This document shows positions 11,889 through 24,375 of a stretch of 64,000 bases of DNA, one piece after another. Numbering within the stretch: the stretch's first letter is position 1; every line of letters begins with the position of its first letter. The DNA comes from Oscheius sp. JU75 (taxonomy: Eukaryota; Nematoda; Chromadorea; Rhabditida; Rhabditidae): assembly GCA_037178855.1 (NCBI GenBank), contig JASJZC010000006.1:7606501-7670500 (forward strand). The letters run 5' to 3'. The translations under genes were made by a program, and so were the position numbers. The notes under the pieces were generated by a model. It saw only the letters and a list, made by a program, of their open reading frames with translations. It was not told where the DNA came from and did not search any database.

Positions 11889-13630
11889 ATGGTCTCTTTG
11901 ATGGCGCAGGACGACAAGCTGGCAAGGGAGCTCTCGATCGAAGAGTGGTACCACGGGCTGCTGCCGAGGGAGGATATGAACACGCTGCTGCGTCGAAACG
12001 GCGATTTTCTCGTCCGCTACTCGGAAGCCTACAAGGGACAGAACAAGTCGTTCATCATCAGCGTCATGGCCAAGGAGCACCTGGAGAAGGACGGCATCAA
12101 GCACTATATCATCAAGCGCAACCCTCAGGGCAAGTTCCTGATCGAGCGTTGGGCCTTCCCCACCGTCAAGGCCATGATCCTCCACCATCTTAAGAAGAAG
12201 GATTCACTCGTCACGACCGACTGCATCCCGCTGCTTACGGCTATCAAGCGACAAGAATGGGAACACAGCCACGACGTGAGGTTATCTTTCTGTCTGTCCC
12301 TGTCCTCCTCATGTCCCTAGTAGTCTACCAGTTTGTCTATGTCTTTTGTTCAATCTTTCACTGTCACCTTGCTCATGGTAGTTATCAGCCGGTGCACTGT
12401 GTCACTGTCGAGTAGGGTCAACTGTCCACGGGCCTTATCTTTTTAGTAGTCTTCCAGCCTGTCTCTGTCAACATGTCCACTCTGTCCATGGTTACCTGTT
12501 CGTGGTAGTCTACGAGTCTGTCGCTGTCTATTGTTCAGCGCTACACTGTCCACCATCATCACGTCTTTGGTAGTCTACCAGACTGCCTCTGCATACTGTC
12601 CAATCTTTCCATTGTTATCTCTCCACTGTTCATTATGCTCTCTGTCCACACTATACCACTAACACCATGCCTCTAGTAGTCTACCAGCCTATCCCTGCCT
12701 ACTGTTACCTCTTAGTCATCTGTTTAACTGCCTCAGTCTTTCTATTCTCTTTTAATAATCCATTTTCAGGATGTGCAGATCACGAAGAAGCTGGGAGAAG
12801 GAGCCTTCGGTGAGGTGTCGCTCGGACGTCTGAAGATTCTCCGTGGCCCTCAAGCCGGCCAAACCGTCGACGTCGCGGTGAAGATGGCCAAACTGGAGCA
12901 AATGACGAAGGATCAGCTGAAGGAAATCATGTGCGAGGCTCGACTGATGCGTCGCTTCAGCCATCCCAATGTGGTCAAGTTCTACGGTGTCGCGACGCTA
13001 CAGGAGCCTCTAATGGTCATCATGGAGCTGGCCGCTGACGGAGCCCTCGATTCGTACCTAAAGAAGGTCCCGGCCACCCAGGTGAAGAAGAACGAGATGG
13101 TCTTGCAAGCTGCAATCGGCCTCGACTACATCCACAAGAAGAATGTGCTCCATCGTGACCTTGCCGCTCGCAACTGCCTCTACGGCGGAGGTAATGTAAA
13201 GATCGCCGATTTTGGATTGTCGAGGGAGGGCAACTGCTTCCAGGTTAGTTTACTTTTCTTTTGAAGACAGACAGACAGAGAGATAGAAAGACATTAGAAA
13301 TTACAGATGGACCCCCATTCGCGTGTACCGATCCGCTGGCTGGCGCCGGAGTGCATCGCTACTGCCGTTTTCACGCACAAGACGGATGTCTGGTCTTTCG
13401 GTGTGCTCGCCTGGGAGATCTATAATAGTGGAATCGAACCCTACCCCGGCATGATGGTGGCTGAAGTGGCCCAATCGGTTCGTCAGGGCTACCGTCTGGA
13501 CTTTCCGAGCGGAGTGAAGGGAGAAGTGGCTGCCTTCTTCAAGGGAACCATCTGGCACGAAGACGCCACCCAGCGACCCACAATGGCCGAAGTCGTCCGT
13601 CAGCTCCAGGGCCTCTATAGCAACCACTAG
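11889..13630 (+). CDS. SH2 domain-containing non-receptor tyrosine kinase (nematode Fer-like type)
   Basis: Three exons (11889-12275, 12770-13243, 13307-13630) give 394 aa. The SH2 domain spans about residues 20-115: it starts WYHGLLP, the phosphotyrosine-binding Arg is R43 in FLVRYS, and it ends in an HHLKKKD-like helix. The kinase domain spans about 132-390, with Gly loop GEGAFGEV (138-145), VAVK Lys 167, alphaC Glu 185, HRD 257-259, AARN and DFG 276-278. All catalytic residues are present. The activation loop holds Phe 286 where Fer/Fes kinases have the autophosphorylated Tyr. There is no F-BAR region, matching the expanded nematode SH2-kinase class. The start Met lies 8 nt after a CAG acceptor (11880). 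Stop TAG is at 13628 and AATAAA follows at 13645. The specific C. elegans counterpart cannot be told. Confidence 0.92.
12300..12720 (+). repeat. Degenerate tandem repeat in kinase intron 1
   Basis: The 494-nt intron (12276-12769) is built from diverged units of roughly 60-110 nt, each with a TAGTCTACCAG-like core followed by CTGTC/CTGTCCA words (cores near 12320, 12446, 12506, 12571, 12676). It looks like a decayed minisatellite. Similar CTGTC or GACAG-rich spacer appears in other introns of the window. Confidence 0.5.
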
Positions 13631-16600
13631 ATGACGCTTCAAGGAATAAATAAAGAATCAAAACCTAGATCTTCTCTTCTTTCTTTCACCAATCTCATTG
13701 TTTCTGTCCATAGTCTTACCGCCCACTTGTATGTTCTCTTCGAATTTTACCAGTCTCTTAACTTATTGCTCTGCCTCTGTTTAATCAAGAGAAGACTTCC
13801 GAACTGAGCAGGATCGTCCTGTCCGGCCTGTCTCTCCCGAATTGTCTCTATAGTCCCTTAGAACTCTCCCAGGTTACATCTACCCACACTTGCACTCCCG
13901 TACCGTCTCGGCAGCAAATGGTTCGAACAGCCGAGACCATACATGCGAGAGCTTTCTGCTCTTAGTTCATTTCTCCTGGAACAGTAGCGAACTCATCTAT
14001 CTGTTAGTAGAGACACACGATAACGAGAAGATCAAGTATTCTCCTAGCAAGATGTTTTCCCAGAGCAAAATATAGCAAAGTTCAAGAGGTCCGTGCTAAA
14101 ACGTACGCGCACTTCTCTCCTGTCTCTGTTTGACTTGTCGTCTCTGACGTAGATTCGTTTCACACCGGACTTGGAAAGGATCTTTATTAGGGACTTTCAA
14201 GCTATGCTTGTCCTCGTACTGTGGTCACTGATAGAAAGGCAACGGATCTAGCTTCAGACGGAATCAGATTGTCATTGTCCAGGAATTTCTCTGTTGCTTC
14301 GACATCTTTTCGATTCTCGATAGCAGTGGAGTTACTCTGAATGGATTGACAGATGGACTTTTAGCATCCTACCAAAACAGAGAGTCTCGGAATCCTCGAG
14401 CCGGCAGTATTGAAGGGATTGATTGGTCCGAGACGGGCCTTGGCCGAAAGGATAGGGATTTTCGAGGATCGTGGTCCCGGTTCAGTTTTCTGAAATACTA
14501 TCTACTTCCTGCTTGAAAGTCAGTATACCGCGGTTCCCGTTGTCTCTAGACATTTTGAGACAGAGATTGATGCTTCCTCCGGCTCTTCAGTGACTTTAGC
14601 AGGACTGGACTCCTGCGTCTGCTGACGTCTTCGGTTCTTCCCCTTTCTTCCCATCTGTAAACTTGTATAATACATAAGTAAAGTGTGAACGGAAACCGAA
14701 GCGGGATGTTGAAAAGGAGCGTGAACAAGATTAACATCTCGACTGACCCAAAAACCCGGAGGTGACGGGGGATTGAAGAGATAATCGGACTCAATTATTC
14801 AAGACTGGCTGTTTGAGCGGTGAGAACCTTTGGATAGAAACTACTATTACCATGTTTCTGGTGAAGACATTTCTGAAAGTGAATTAAAGAAACCAATGGA
14901 GTTGAATCACCACTGACCTTGTCGGCAATGTTGGGAGCCCAAATCGGCAGGATATCTTCAAGGCAAATTGAAGGAGAACCCATTTGCAGGAATTCTTACG
15001 GCACGAACATTTACTTCTTTGTGATTCATAATTCAAACCTACAGAAGCAGAGATAGGTTGACACGAAGCAATATCAGCGAAGTACAAATACTGCTACTAT
15101 GGGATCATGTAAGACAGTTTGACATATATTGGTACAGAGATGATGGATGACAGTACAGGTTGACAAAAGTTTGGCATAAGACAGGGTACAGGGAAAGACT
15201 GGCTGACAGAGAAAGATCAGAATATGCCAAGTTGGCATAGGTATGAGAAAAAGATGGTCACAGAGTGGAAACAATATGGCTTCTCTCTTCAAAGAACTGG
15301 AGACTAAACTTGACATCATCCTTCTGAAAAAGTAGCAAGCGACATGGAAGAGTAATGATGGATGTGCAGCTATGTCAACATATTCGTCGGTTCTTCCATG
15401 GCGTGAATTCCATTCGCGAAATGATCTCTTTTTCCAATTCGATTCCTCCTCTTGGCAAGATATTGGAACATCCAGCTTGCATCCAATGTTACGGTGTTCC
15501 GAAGAAGAAACTAAGGTGAGTCACAGTGAAGAAATATTCTATCCATTACTATCTTCAATCCAGTACGTTCTCAGTGATACTCGAGATTTCATAGCCGGAC
15601 ATTCCTGCTCCCGTATCGCCTCACCAGTCAAATTCACTGATTTCTTCTACTAGCTTCTCTAACAATAACAACAATCCAAAAGCTCATACCTCCCTCAGGG
15701 AATTGGTTAATATTCAGGGTCAAGAGCGGATCGGTCCACTGACAGCTGTAAATTTAGCTGACCGGTCAAGGATAATTGATTTTACTGTCTGTCGGTCGGG
15801 CCCACCACCCTCAAATGTGATCGAACTGACCCGTGTTTGAAAGCATTTGTTAATAGGGGTCGCAACAATGACTGTATTTTGTCTACAAGTAATCTGGACG
15901 TGACGAAGCACTATCCTCTTTTTGATTTTGTGCAAAAAAGGGGATAGTCGATGCGGCAGAAAAGAGACTATTTCCATTGTATTTTTAGCATGAGAGACTC
16001 ACTAAAAGAGCGGTATATTATACTTGATGGCTCAAACATTAGAAAACCAAAAAATGCCTCTCACACATTTGCAAAGATCTCAAATGGGAAGTGAATTGTC
16101 GAAATATGGGATGGTGACAGAAGAATGGCACGAATTGACATTGAAAGAGGTGAGACAGCCCCTTTTTTAACGTCGTTTTTCCTATTCCCACCAGCCGTTG
16201 TCAAGTTGATAATGTATTCGGCCTAAAGCCAAGAGGCCCAATAGCTGGAAGGACTTCCATTTCTTGACAATTTTTCTGTTGCGACGCGTTGCGCGTCGCG
16301 GCTAGCTGACCTCTCCACTCCCTCTCGCTCTCTATCTCTATCTCTCTCTTCCGCGACAATTACTTACTTTTGCAGCGTGGGAAAAACCACTAACCACTTT
16401 GTTTTGTCTATTTTTAACATTTTTTCCACTTTTTAAAATGGACTGAGGCCAGTAATGACCAAAACAAACGAGTTAGTGCTGCTAGCTGAGCGCTAATTTG
16501 ATTGTGTCGGGCCAATAAGACAATTTTTGACCAATTAAACTTGTCTTTCGATTAAAGGACTGTCTTAATTTCCAGTTTAATCCCCTCTCTGGCTGTTCCT

Positions 16601-16972
16601 TCGACCGACGGCCACTCTCACTGTCTCTCAACCCAGGTCCGTAATATTTGTCCATCCTCTTACCGTTGAATACGTGTCTTTTAAGTCTTTTTACGTACAA
16701 TTAAGTCATTTCTTACATTTGTTTTCGAAAAAAGGTACTAGCCACGTTTTTCTTCAGTTTAAGACTGTTCGTAAGGTCCAGAACTTTTGTCCGGTTATCA
16801 GTTTGGGTTTCGCAATTCCCAACGCTTTGTAAGCTTTTTCCATTAACTTATCACTTCACAAAAGTGTAGTCTCATTGAGTGTACTCATGATCAGATTCCA
16901 TCAAAACAAAGCCTCTTTTTCAGATCACGACGACCTCCTCATCCAACTGAATGGTCTGATCGAGGTGCCAAA
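13631..16972. other. Intergenic region between the SH2 kinase and CAMSAP genes
   Basis: It begins with the kinase 3' UTR (AATAAA at 13645-13650 and again at 13649). The rest is AT-rich spacer with a partial copy of the 11.2-kb local repeat near 13790-13925 and GACAG-rich sequence near 15110-15260. A TTTTTCAG acceptor ending at 16923 probably marks the start of the CAMSAP transcript. I see no gene I can support. Confidence 0.55.
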
Positions 16973-19900
16973 ATGGGGGATATTGTACTGCCGCCCCTCA
17001 TTCCCATCGAGAATTACAGCGAAATTGAGGTTCGTCGTCTTTTTTTTCCTTTTGTTTGTTCCTGGGGGCTAAGATGCCCTGTGTACGGGTGATCCTCGCT
17101 TATTCGCAATGCAGACATTCATGAATGACTGACAAGACTTAGGCGGAGAGAGTTGGAGTTGGCATAGAAAACTTTGACCTGAAATGATGGAATCAGCAGA
17201 AACTGGCTAACAGGGACACGGTGACATTAATTAACTGTTGAGATAAAAAGAAGTAGACAGTCTTCTAGATATTAGACACAGATTGGCATGGTACAGGCTG
17301 ACAAGGTAAGATTGACCGTGAAAGAGCACCGGCAGCATGTTTTGTTCAGTAAAAAGAGGTCACTGTCATAACCCATTTGCTTTCGTGACAGTATTTCAGT
17401 CCATAGTGAGGTAGACCTTCACTCAGTGCATTCTAAACGGGTCCCGCCACGAAAACTTACGAATAAGTTATCGTAGTGTGAACAAACCAAGAGAATAAAC
17501 TGCTTGACAGAAACCCCTTGTCGAGACTTTTAAAATGGCAAATAGATAGAGACAGTTGTACTGATATTCTGATGGGACAGACTCACAGGGCTCCTTGTTC
17601 CCGTTCCTAGCAATCATAAGTTCAAACAAGGCGAACATATAGTTAAGTACTCTCCTGTTTGCCCCAAGTTGCCATTGCATGGCTGACTTCAATTTCCCCT
17701 TTGTCCGTCAGTTCAAAGCGCTCAAGACTATTAACCCGTCACCAAAAGTTCCATTTTTTTTTCAGGGAAAATTAGCAGCCTCGGCGAAATGGGTGATCAC
17801 ACGGGTATACGAGAATGCGGCCAACATTCCTGATAAACTACGCCATGGGATTGTTCGACATGATACGGTATGACATTCTGTTTTTCCAATGATTTTCCAG
17901 TATTCAGGGTTCTTTTCACTTCGATACAGCGGTGCTGACGGCCTTAACCAATGGATCTCTTTACTCCCAAGCCGCTGCCAAGATCTTCAAGGAACCTCAC
18001 CTTGTCAATGTGAGTCCCAAGTGCCAAAATCTCTTTTTGCCCTCTGGCGCTTAAGCGATTATTCGCGGCCTTATCAGCTTGATGAGTTGTTCTCGTAACG
18101 ACTCCACCCAAATGAGTTGACCGACACAAAAAGCCGGTTATTGGGGATGCCGTAACAGTCTTCTTGTCGCATTAGGCATCTCTTAATTTGTACTGACGGG
18201 TAGAAAACCAAGAGTTGGGTTCTGTGAACGTGTCCGAAGAGCAGTTGCGTATCGTTGCCAATGGCTTTGGAGTTAGTGCGCAGCTTTGGCGGATAATGAA
18301 AATGACGAATTTTGAGACAACAGTAGTACAAGATAGGGTACCAACTCTTTGTTACGCAGCGAGATCTGAAAGATAGTTGTGTATCAGAGCCAATGGCTAT
18401 GAGTTGGTGCGCAGTTCTAACAAGAAGCGTGAGCTGGAAAGACGAAACTTTCAGCAATCCCACGGTGCTGTTCTGGCCGTCCTCACAGACTACGGTATCG
18501 ATGTCTTCCAACGAGCCGAGGAAGGCGGTCACCCGGTCACGGAACAGGAGCTGATGTGTGCCGAGCCGTTTCAGAAACTAGCACATCTGGCGGTGATTGA
18601 TGCTCTCATGTTGGCTCATCTGAGAAACATTGTGACTGTCGAGCGCGTTGTGGATTCTGTCAGTCGACAGACCAGTGTCGATGACCGCGAACGACCAATG
18701 GATTCGGCAGATGCTCTTCTCTTCTGGATCAACAAGATCTGTCTGCTGGTCAGGGACGATGTGGAACAGTCGCAAATCATGCTCAAAGGTATACTCAAAA
18801 TTTCATACAGTTGTGCGGCCACTTTGGGCCCATATTGGAACATATTTGAGTGTAATGAAAGGATTCGCCTTGCTTTCTCAAAGCATGTTTTATAGGAGGA
18901 GAAGACGGTGGAATGATCCCAGAAATGGAAGACCTGTATGACGAGATCAGTGACGGTCAGTGTCTCTGTGCCCTGGTCTCCTACTACCGTAACCGCGAGC
19001 TCCCGATAGAGGATGTCTGTTTCAACGACAAAATGAGCAACTCCGACTGTCAGTACAACCTGATGCTCATTCGGTAGGCTTTCTAGTTGACAAACAGGCA
19101 CATTTTCTTTCCAGAGAGTTCTGTCGCAACTTTCTCCCGGTCAATTCCTTCCACATGGAGGTTGAGGATCTGCTCTACCTCCATGACTCGATGCAGATGA
19201 ACGTCAACGTCTTCCTGGCGGATCTTTTTGATACCTTCGAGCCGCCACAAATCGTTCCGCATCAGCCGGAAGCAGTCATGTCCCCAAGGAGATTCGTCCC
19301 CGTCAACGCAATTCCTGACTTGCGAGCTGCTAACTCAGCTGCGAGATCGCCACATCCTCCGAGGTACGAATTGTCGGTTTCTTGAAGAAGTGAGACAGTG
19401 AAACATGTGCTTATGACCCTGGGGAGGCGGTCTCTTTTGTGCTGTAACGAGACCAGATGTTACAGAGTTCGGAATCCCTTCCACAATGTCCATGTGGCTC
19501 AGGCGACACCGACTAGAAGTATGAGCATGATGAGTCAGGACAGCCTCATGTCTACTAACAGGTAATTTTTGTCAATTTTCGTTTCAAGAATTGGGTTTCA
19601 GATCAGGGACATGGGGCCGGAACGTGCCGAAAATGGCCCCAGAATACTCAGGGAACGTAACCAACTTTGGCAGATTACCAGCATACGATGCCGGCTCAAA
19701 CGGGAACCTGTCCCAGACAGGACAGTACACAAGGAGTGACTCTCTGCCAGCAGCCTCGATCCGAATGGCCCTCGAGGAGAAGAGACGCGAGCACGAGAAG
19801 AGGAAAATGATGCAGAACACGATGAGCGAGACGGAACGGGCCGAAAAGACCAAAGCAGCCTTCTTCGCCGTCATGAACCAGGCAAAAGTAGGTGTTAACT

Positions 19901-22900
19901 CATCCGGAAATTGAGGGCTGACTGACGCCTATTGACGCCTCTTCCACTTTCAATTTTCAGCAACTGCCCCAGTCGCCCGACACCAAAATGCTAAATGAGA
20001 TGTCACAACGTCTCTCCAAGATGGAGGATCTGTTTGAGAGGATGAAGATGGAGAGGGAAACAGAGCAGCAGCAGAGAATGAGTCGAGCTGTCAGCCAGCC
20101 GAGTGTCTATCAGGGTGAGACCTGTTCATTTCTTCCTTTATACTCTGTTTGTGTTCGGCGCGAAAAGTTGGAAGGTCGAAAGTTATATGATAATTTCGAT
20201 AAAACTATAACAGCGAGCTTTAAGATCGAACCCGCATTGATTGTGATCTGTATTTAAAGAGCTTACCGACTGCGCCATGCGGGAATAGCTGCCCAACTCT
20301 ATCGAGCCTTGTTGTAAACCGTAGGTACTCGCTCCCGCCAGAACTTTATTAGACTAGTCCGAAGATTTTGGAGGGTTTGCTAATGATTTTCAGCTAACTT
20401 CGGTTTCCCGCGCAGTCACAAAATGGCCTGAGGGTATCGGTCCGATTATTCATTTCTAAAATCCTTACGGATACCTGACTGCGAGAGACAAGAATGAGTT
20501 ATAGATCAAATCCACCCCCAGTCTGCCCGCGGTGACTACGGGACTCTGCCCCACGGAGCCAGTATGCAACAGCCACCGACCTACCAGCAACCCTATGACT
20601 ACTACGGACAGCAGCAGATGTCTCAACAGCAGCCTCAGTACGGTGCTCCGAACCAAGTAGACTTAGAAATGCTCATATGTTGAAGATTATGTTACTCCAG
20701 ATGCGATCTAGCTTGAGCAACGGCATGATCAACTATCTGCCCGGACAGATGCCGATGGGATACGATTATCAGCACGGCGGAACGATACCGAATCCCAACT
20801 TTCCCCAAGCTGGACATGCTCCGATGATGCAGCAGCAACAACAACAGCCTGGGTTCTCTTTGGTGAGTCGATATACAAGCTTCCTTTCACCCTCTGTCTC
20901 TCTGTAGATGCATCAATCCGCTCACGCTGCTACGGGTTTTGGAATGCACCATCAGGGAGCTATGAGCATGCCTATACAACACGAGGTCTCGCCTGTCTAT
21001 CAACAGGTATCCTATCTCTCTTTTTCTTCTTTTCCCATTTCCGTCGCCTTTTCATTTTCTTTGCTTCAGCAGCATGGCGGGTATCCTCCGGAGTTGGGCT
21101 ATGGTCAGCAGATCCCTCAATCCACTAGCTTCTCCTATGCCAACACGCCTGTCGACCACCCGAACAGGGGCTTTCTGGACAACTCGGACTCCATGTCCAT
21201 GGTCAGCGGCTACGACGGGGTTCAGGACGGACAGAACACTTTCCGCCTACACTCGCACGATGTGAGTCTTCCTTCTTTCCATTTTTCATTCTACTCTACT
21301 TATGCTTTTTGAAACAAGGTTTTCTTTCCTGGACAGTAGAGCGAGAGAGACAGAGCCCTAGGGTGTCAGAGAGACGGAGTAGACATTGGACAGAGGGGGC
21401 AGAGCGTGTATGGGCAATGGACAGAAGACAAATACAGACAGCTACAGTAGCAGCGACATTAAACAGAGAGACATAGTGGGCATTGTCAGTGATCGAAAGA
21501 CTGCAAAAGCTTCCGTAGAATGTTCAGTGTTGTAACGACAGTATTGCTCTTTCCAGGCGTCCTCGAGTCGCCTCGACCCTCCATTGGAGCTGAACAGGAA
21601 CTTGACCAACTGGGGAATGACTATGAAGGCCGGTCACACTGGTCGACCACAGAGACGAACATGGGAGAATCAGACTTTCATCAAGAATGAACAGGATCTT
21701 GTCAATCATCCCGACTTGGTCCCTCATGTACCAAACGGAGATGTGAGATAGTTCTTCAGTTTGATCTAATTCTATTTTAGGACTTTGTCATGCAACAGCA
21801 ACGGAAATCCCCATCCGTAGTTGGAAGTATTCGTCGGAGTCGTGATTCCCGAGACAGCTCGGCTGCTCCCGTGGACAGAATACCTGATCCTACACCCCAG
21901 ACCAGCCATAGTTCTCCACCTCGCGATCCAGGAGTCTCGCATTCAAACGGAAATGGCTTTGACTCAGCCCGGTCAAGCGCTCCTCAAGCGCCGGCCGCCT
22001 TCGTCGATCAGTCCGCTGACGACCTGGATAAGATTGTGAGTTGGTGAAGTAGACCCATTATAAAAGAAATACAGGCTGAGCAGAGACGAGAAGCAAAACG
22101 TGCAGCCCTACTGGCGAAAACCCAGAAACGTAAAGAGGAGATGGAGACCAAGGTGGATGCACTGGAGCAGAGGAATATCGAGAAGAGACTGGCCGAGGAG
22201 GCCAAAAAAGAGGCTGCTGATCAGAAGAAGCTGGAGAAGGAGATCCAACGACAGAAGATTTTGGACGATTACAAGAGGCGAAAGGTGGAGAAGGAGCTGG
22301 GACTGGAGCCACAGTCCGCGAGGTCCGTTACTTCGGCAAGAGGATCCTCCCAGCCTCCGTTCATCAGAACCAAGTCTCAGGTAAGCCGACCTATCCTTGC
22401 GCAGACGGTTTTTTCGTGGTCAAACAACTAAAGACCATATCTCAATCCACAGTTTAGATGACGGAGTCGACTCTGAGTGGAGACCGACCGAATAGTCGTC
22501 CTCGTGGAGTTTCCAATGCGGAAATCAAGGTGGCCAGCCTACAGGAACCGACCCATAAACTGTTTGCCAAGACCTCTCCCAAGTCGAACCGGAGTCTGAT
22601 CATTAACGCGCTACAGTATGCAGTATTCCCGGGCGCCGTGAATAAGGAGCAATTGATGAAGGTGGGACTAGCTAATGCATTGGAGGGAGAGAGTACGTTT
22701 AGGCGATGAATGACCTAGCCAGCTCGAGCTCCAAGCACTTCTTGATCCACTTTAGAGATCACAAGTGCCAGTACCGAGGTCTCTATGCCTGGGACCAGCA
22801 GTCCGACACCGTTGAGAAGATTTCCGGGCAAGGACCGAGCAAATGCACGGAGGATATCATCAAAATCATGTTCAAGTCGGTTCAATTAATTCTGTCAATG

Positions 22901-23057
22901 ATAAAACATCTTAAGATATGACTCGGGAGGCAAATCCTTCTCCCAGATCCCTACCAAACATCTCGGTGCTACGATAGACGGCTTCGCCATCCAGGACTCG
23001 TTCTGGCAGAAGCCCAAAATCCCTCATAGTAATCAACCGGCTCATAGGAACAATTAG
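16973..23057 (+). CDS. ptrn-1: Patronin/CAMSAP microtubule minus-end-binding protein
   Basis: Nineteen phase-consistent exons encode 1142 aa: 16973-17029, 17766-17867, 17908-18009, 18455-18788, 18896-19073, 19115-19363, 19466-19561, 19602-19887, 19961-20114, 20505-20656, 20701-20862, 20908-21006, 21070-21261, 21557-21742, 21781-22035, 22075-22380, 22458-22661, 22703-22875, 22916-23057. The N-terminal CAMSAP CH-like region (about 20-340) has the VLTALTNGSLYSQAAAKIF and LLFWINKI signatures. A Q/M/P-rich middle follows, then a conserved TNWGM...RRTWENQTFIK block (about 733-765) and a charged coiled coil (about 869-950). The C-terminal CKK domain (about 998-1130) has SPKSNRSLIINALQY, HFLIHFRDHKCQYRGLYAW and YDSGGKSFSQIPTKHL. 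CKK domains bind microtubule minus ends and stabilise non-centrosomal arrays. Introns 17 (41 nt) and 18 (40 nt) are minimal. The last intron uses an AAG acceptor and a GTCGGT donor, but the joined frame restores the exact CKK motif. Confidence 0.95.
20221..20285 (-). repeat. tRNA-like SINE remnant in CAMSAP intron 9
   Basis: On the minus strand: A-box-like TGGCGCAGTCGGTAAGC, then B-box-like GGGTTCGATC about 35 nt later. The anticodon and acceptor stems do not pair, so it is a tRNA-derived repeat rather than a tRNA gene. Confidence 0.45.
21340..21500 (+). repeat. GACAG-rich degenerate spacer in CAMSAP intron 13
   Basis: A run of GAGAGACAG, GGACAG and AGACA words without exact periodicity. It is the reverse-complement counterpart of the CTGTC-rich spacer in the kinase intron. 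Confidence 0.4.
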
Positions 23058-23450
23058 TCCCTCTTCTTACGAGTTTCCTTTCTCTCTCTTTCTACTCGCT
23101 CACCCTTCTTCGCTTGTCTCCCCGCTGATACTTGTAGCTTCGCCGCCGCCTCTATCTCCACTCATATTGTGATTCTGTACTCTCGAAGAGACGCCTCAAT
23201 CTCTCTGTCTCCCGGTTAACTATATTCAAAAGCCTTGGGTCTGTGCTATATTTGGGTGTCTTAGCTAATCTATTCTTCTGTGGTGCTATTTTTAGACACC
23301 TCTGATCCCCAGTCTTAAGACGGTCAGAATCTGTTGAATGTTCTCGGCATAATTGTAGACTAACTTATGAGATAAATATTACTTGGTGACATAGAAAAAA
23401 GAAAACGACTAACCTGGACCAGGTGACAGGTAGAGAAGTAGCGGAAAGAG

Positions 23451-23947
23451 ATGGTCGTGTACCAGAGGCAGACGAGTGGTAGACTACTGACGGGCAGAGA
23501 GCATCATCGTTTGATGAGGGAACAGGACAACTGGCGACTGATCCAAGTAGTCTGTCCTACCGACGACGAGAACCTTCAGAAGCACAGGTAAAATCCAGCC
23601 GGTCTCTGATTCCGGAAGCTTGCATATTCGTAAAATTCCAAATTACGCTAACGACCTTTGTTTCTCGCAATCGGTTCCATTGAGCTTGTTCATGAACATC
23701 GGTAAGTAGCAGCTCAAAAAGTAGGTCAGGAGCTTCAAATGCAGCCATCACTGAGCATTATGGGTCGACTAACTGATCGAAAGATGGCTGCCGTCCTGAA
23801 TTACTGTAAACTGGTTTCAGCTACGGAGACGATAGAAAAACAAGAACATTCCTAGCACGAATGTTATCGAGACCGAAGAAAGGAAATCTATTGTTGAGGA
23901 GAGAGGTTGTCGAAAATTTCCTCTCGAAAGCTACTGGAAGGAAATGA
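23451..23947 (+). CDS. Hypothetical small basic protein, possibly MID-like at its N-terminus
   Basis: Two exons, 23451-23587 and 23821-23947 (CACAG|GTAAAA donor, GGTTTCAG acceptor), would encode 87 aa, rich in Arg/Lys. The stretch NWRLIQVVCPTDDENLQKH (residues 27-45) resembles the KWALVCSVPAEEDMKQL start of the MID-like protein encoded next door on the opposite strand. This suggests a diverged or broken relative, though the similarity is short. The second exon ends in a Lys/Arg-rich tail. Splice choice is uncertain, and another open stretch at 23944-24060 followed by GTTAGT might be an alternative exon. No known family is recognised. Confidence 0.3.
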
Positions 23948-24375
23948 ATGGAGCAACGACTGACAAAACAGAAGACCAGCTAGTCGGCAAAGAACGATTC
24001 GCGCAGAATAGTCCCATCATCTGTGCATGTGCTGCAGTCTTCACCAAAACCAGGTTAGTGGCAACGATCACAAAGCTGAGGCGTCTTTCCATTGATCTAT
24101 TTTCGGCTTTTGCAATTTTCACTGCACAAAGCCCCAGAAATCGGTTCTTAGCGAATCTCAAGCTTTTCTGCGCGTATTCCTATGAAAACAATGCCGGTCA
24201 GCTGATACTTACAGATCAACTTTAAAGTTTGAACACTCCCAGTTTTAGGCACATTTACTTTTTAAATGTTACAAGATGATAAAAAAAATTAGAGGCAGAT
24301 CAAGGAGGGGACAACGACAAAGGAATACCGGTAAAACCTGAGAAAGTATGGAAGTATCTTCGAGAAGAAGAGAGA
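23948..24375. other. Short gap between convergent small genes
   Basis: It contains an open but unsupported reading (23944-24060, ending at a GTTAGT donor-like site) and A/T-rich sequence. It probably holds the 3' ends of the two convergent genes; no further gene is supported. Confidence 0.4.

Noticed and set aside
12300..12720. A CRISPR-like array in the kinase intron
   Set aside because: The units are diverged, unequal in length and lie in a eukaryotic intron; no constant repeat/spacer structure exists.
15372..15520. A short kinase-like reading (HPACIQCYGV, similar to HPNVVKFYGV) that might be a pseudogene of the SH2 kinase
   Set aside because: Only about ten residues match, no Gly loop or catalytic motif is nearby, and the frame ends at once.
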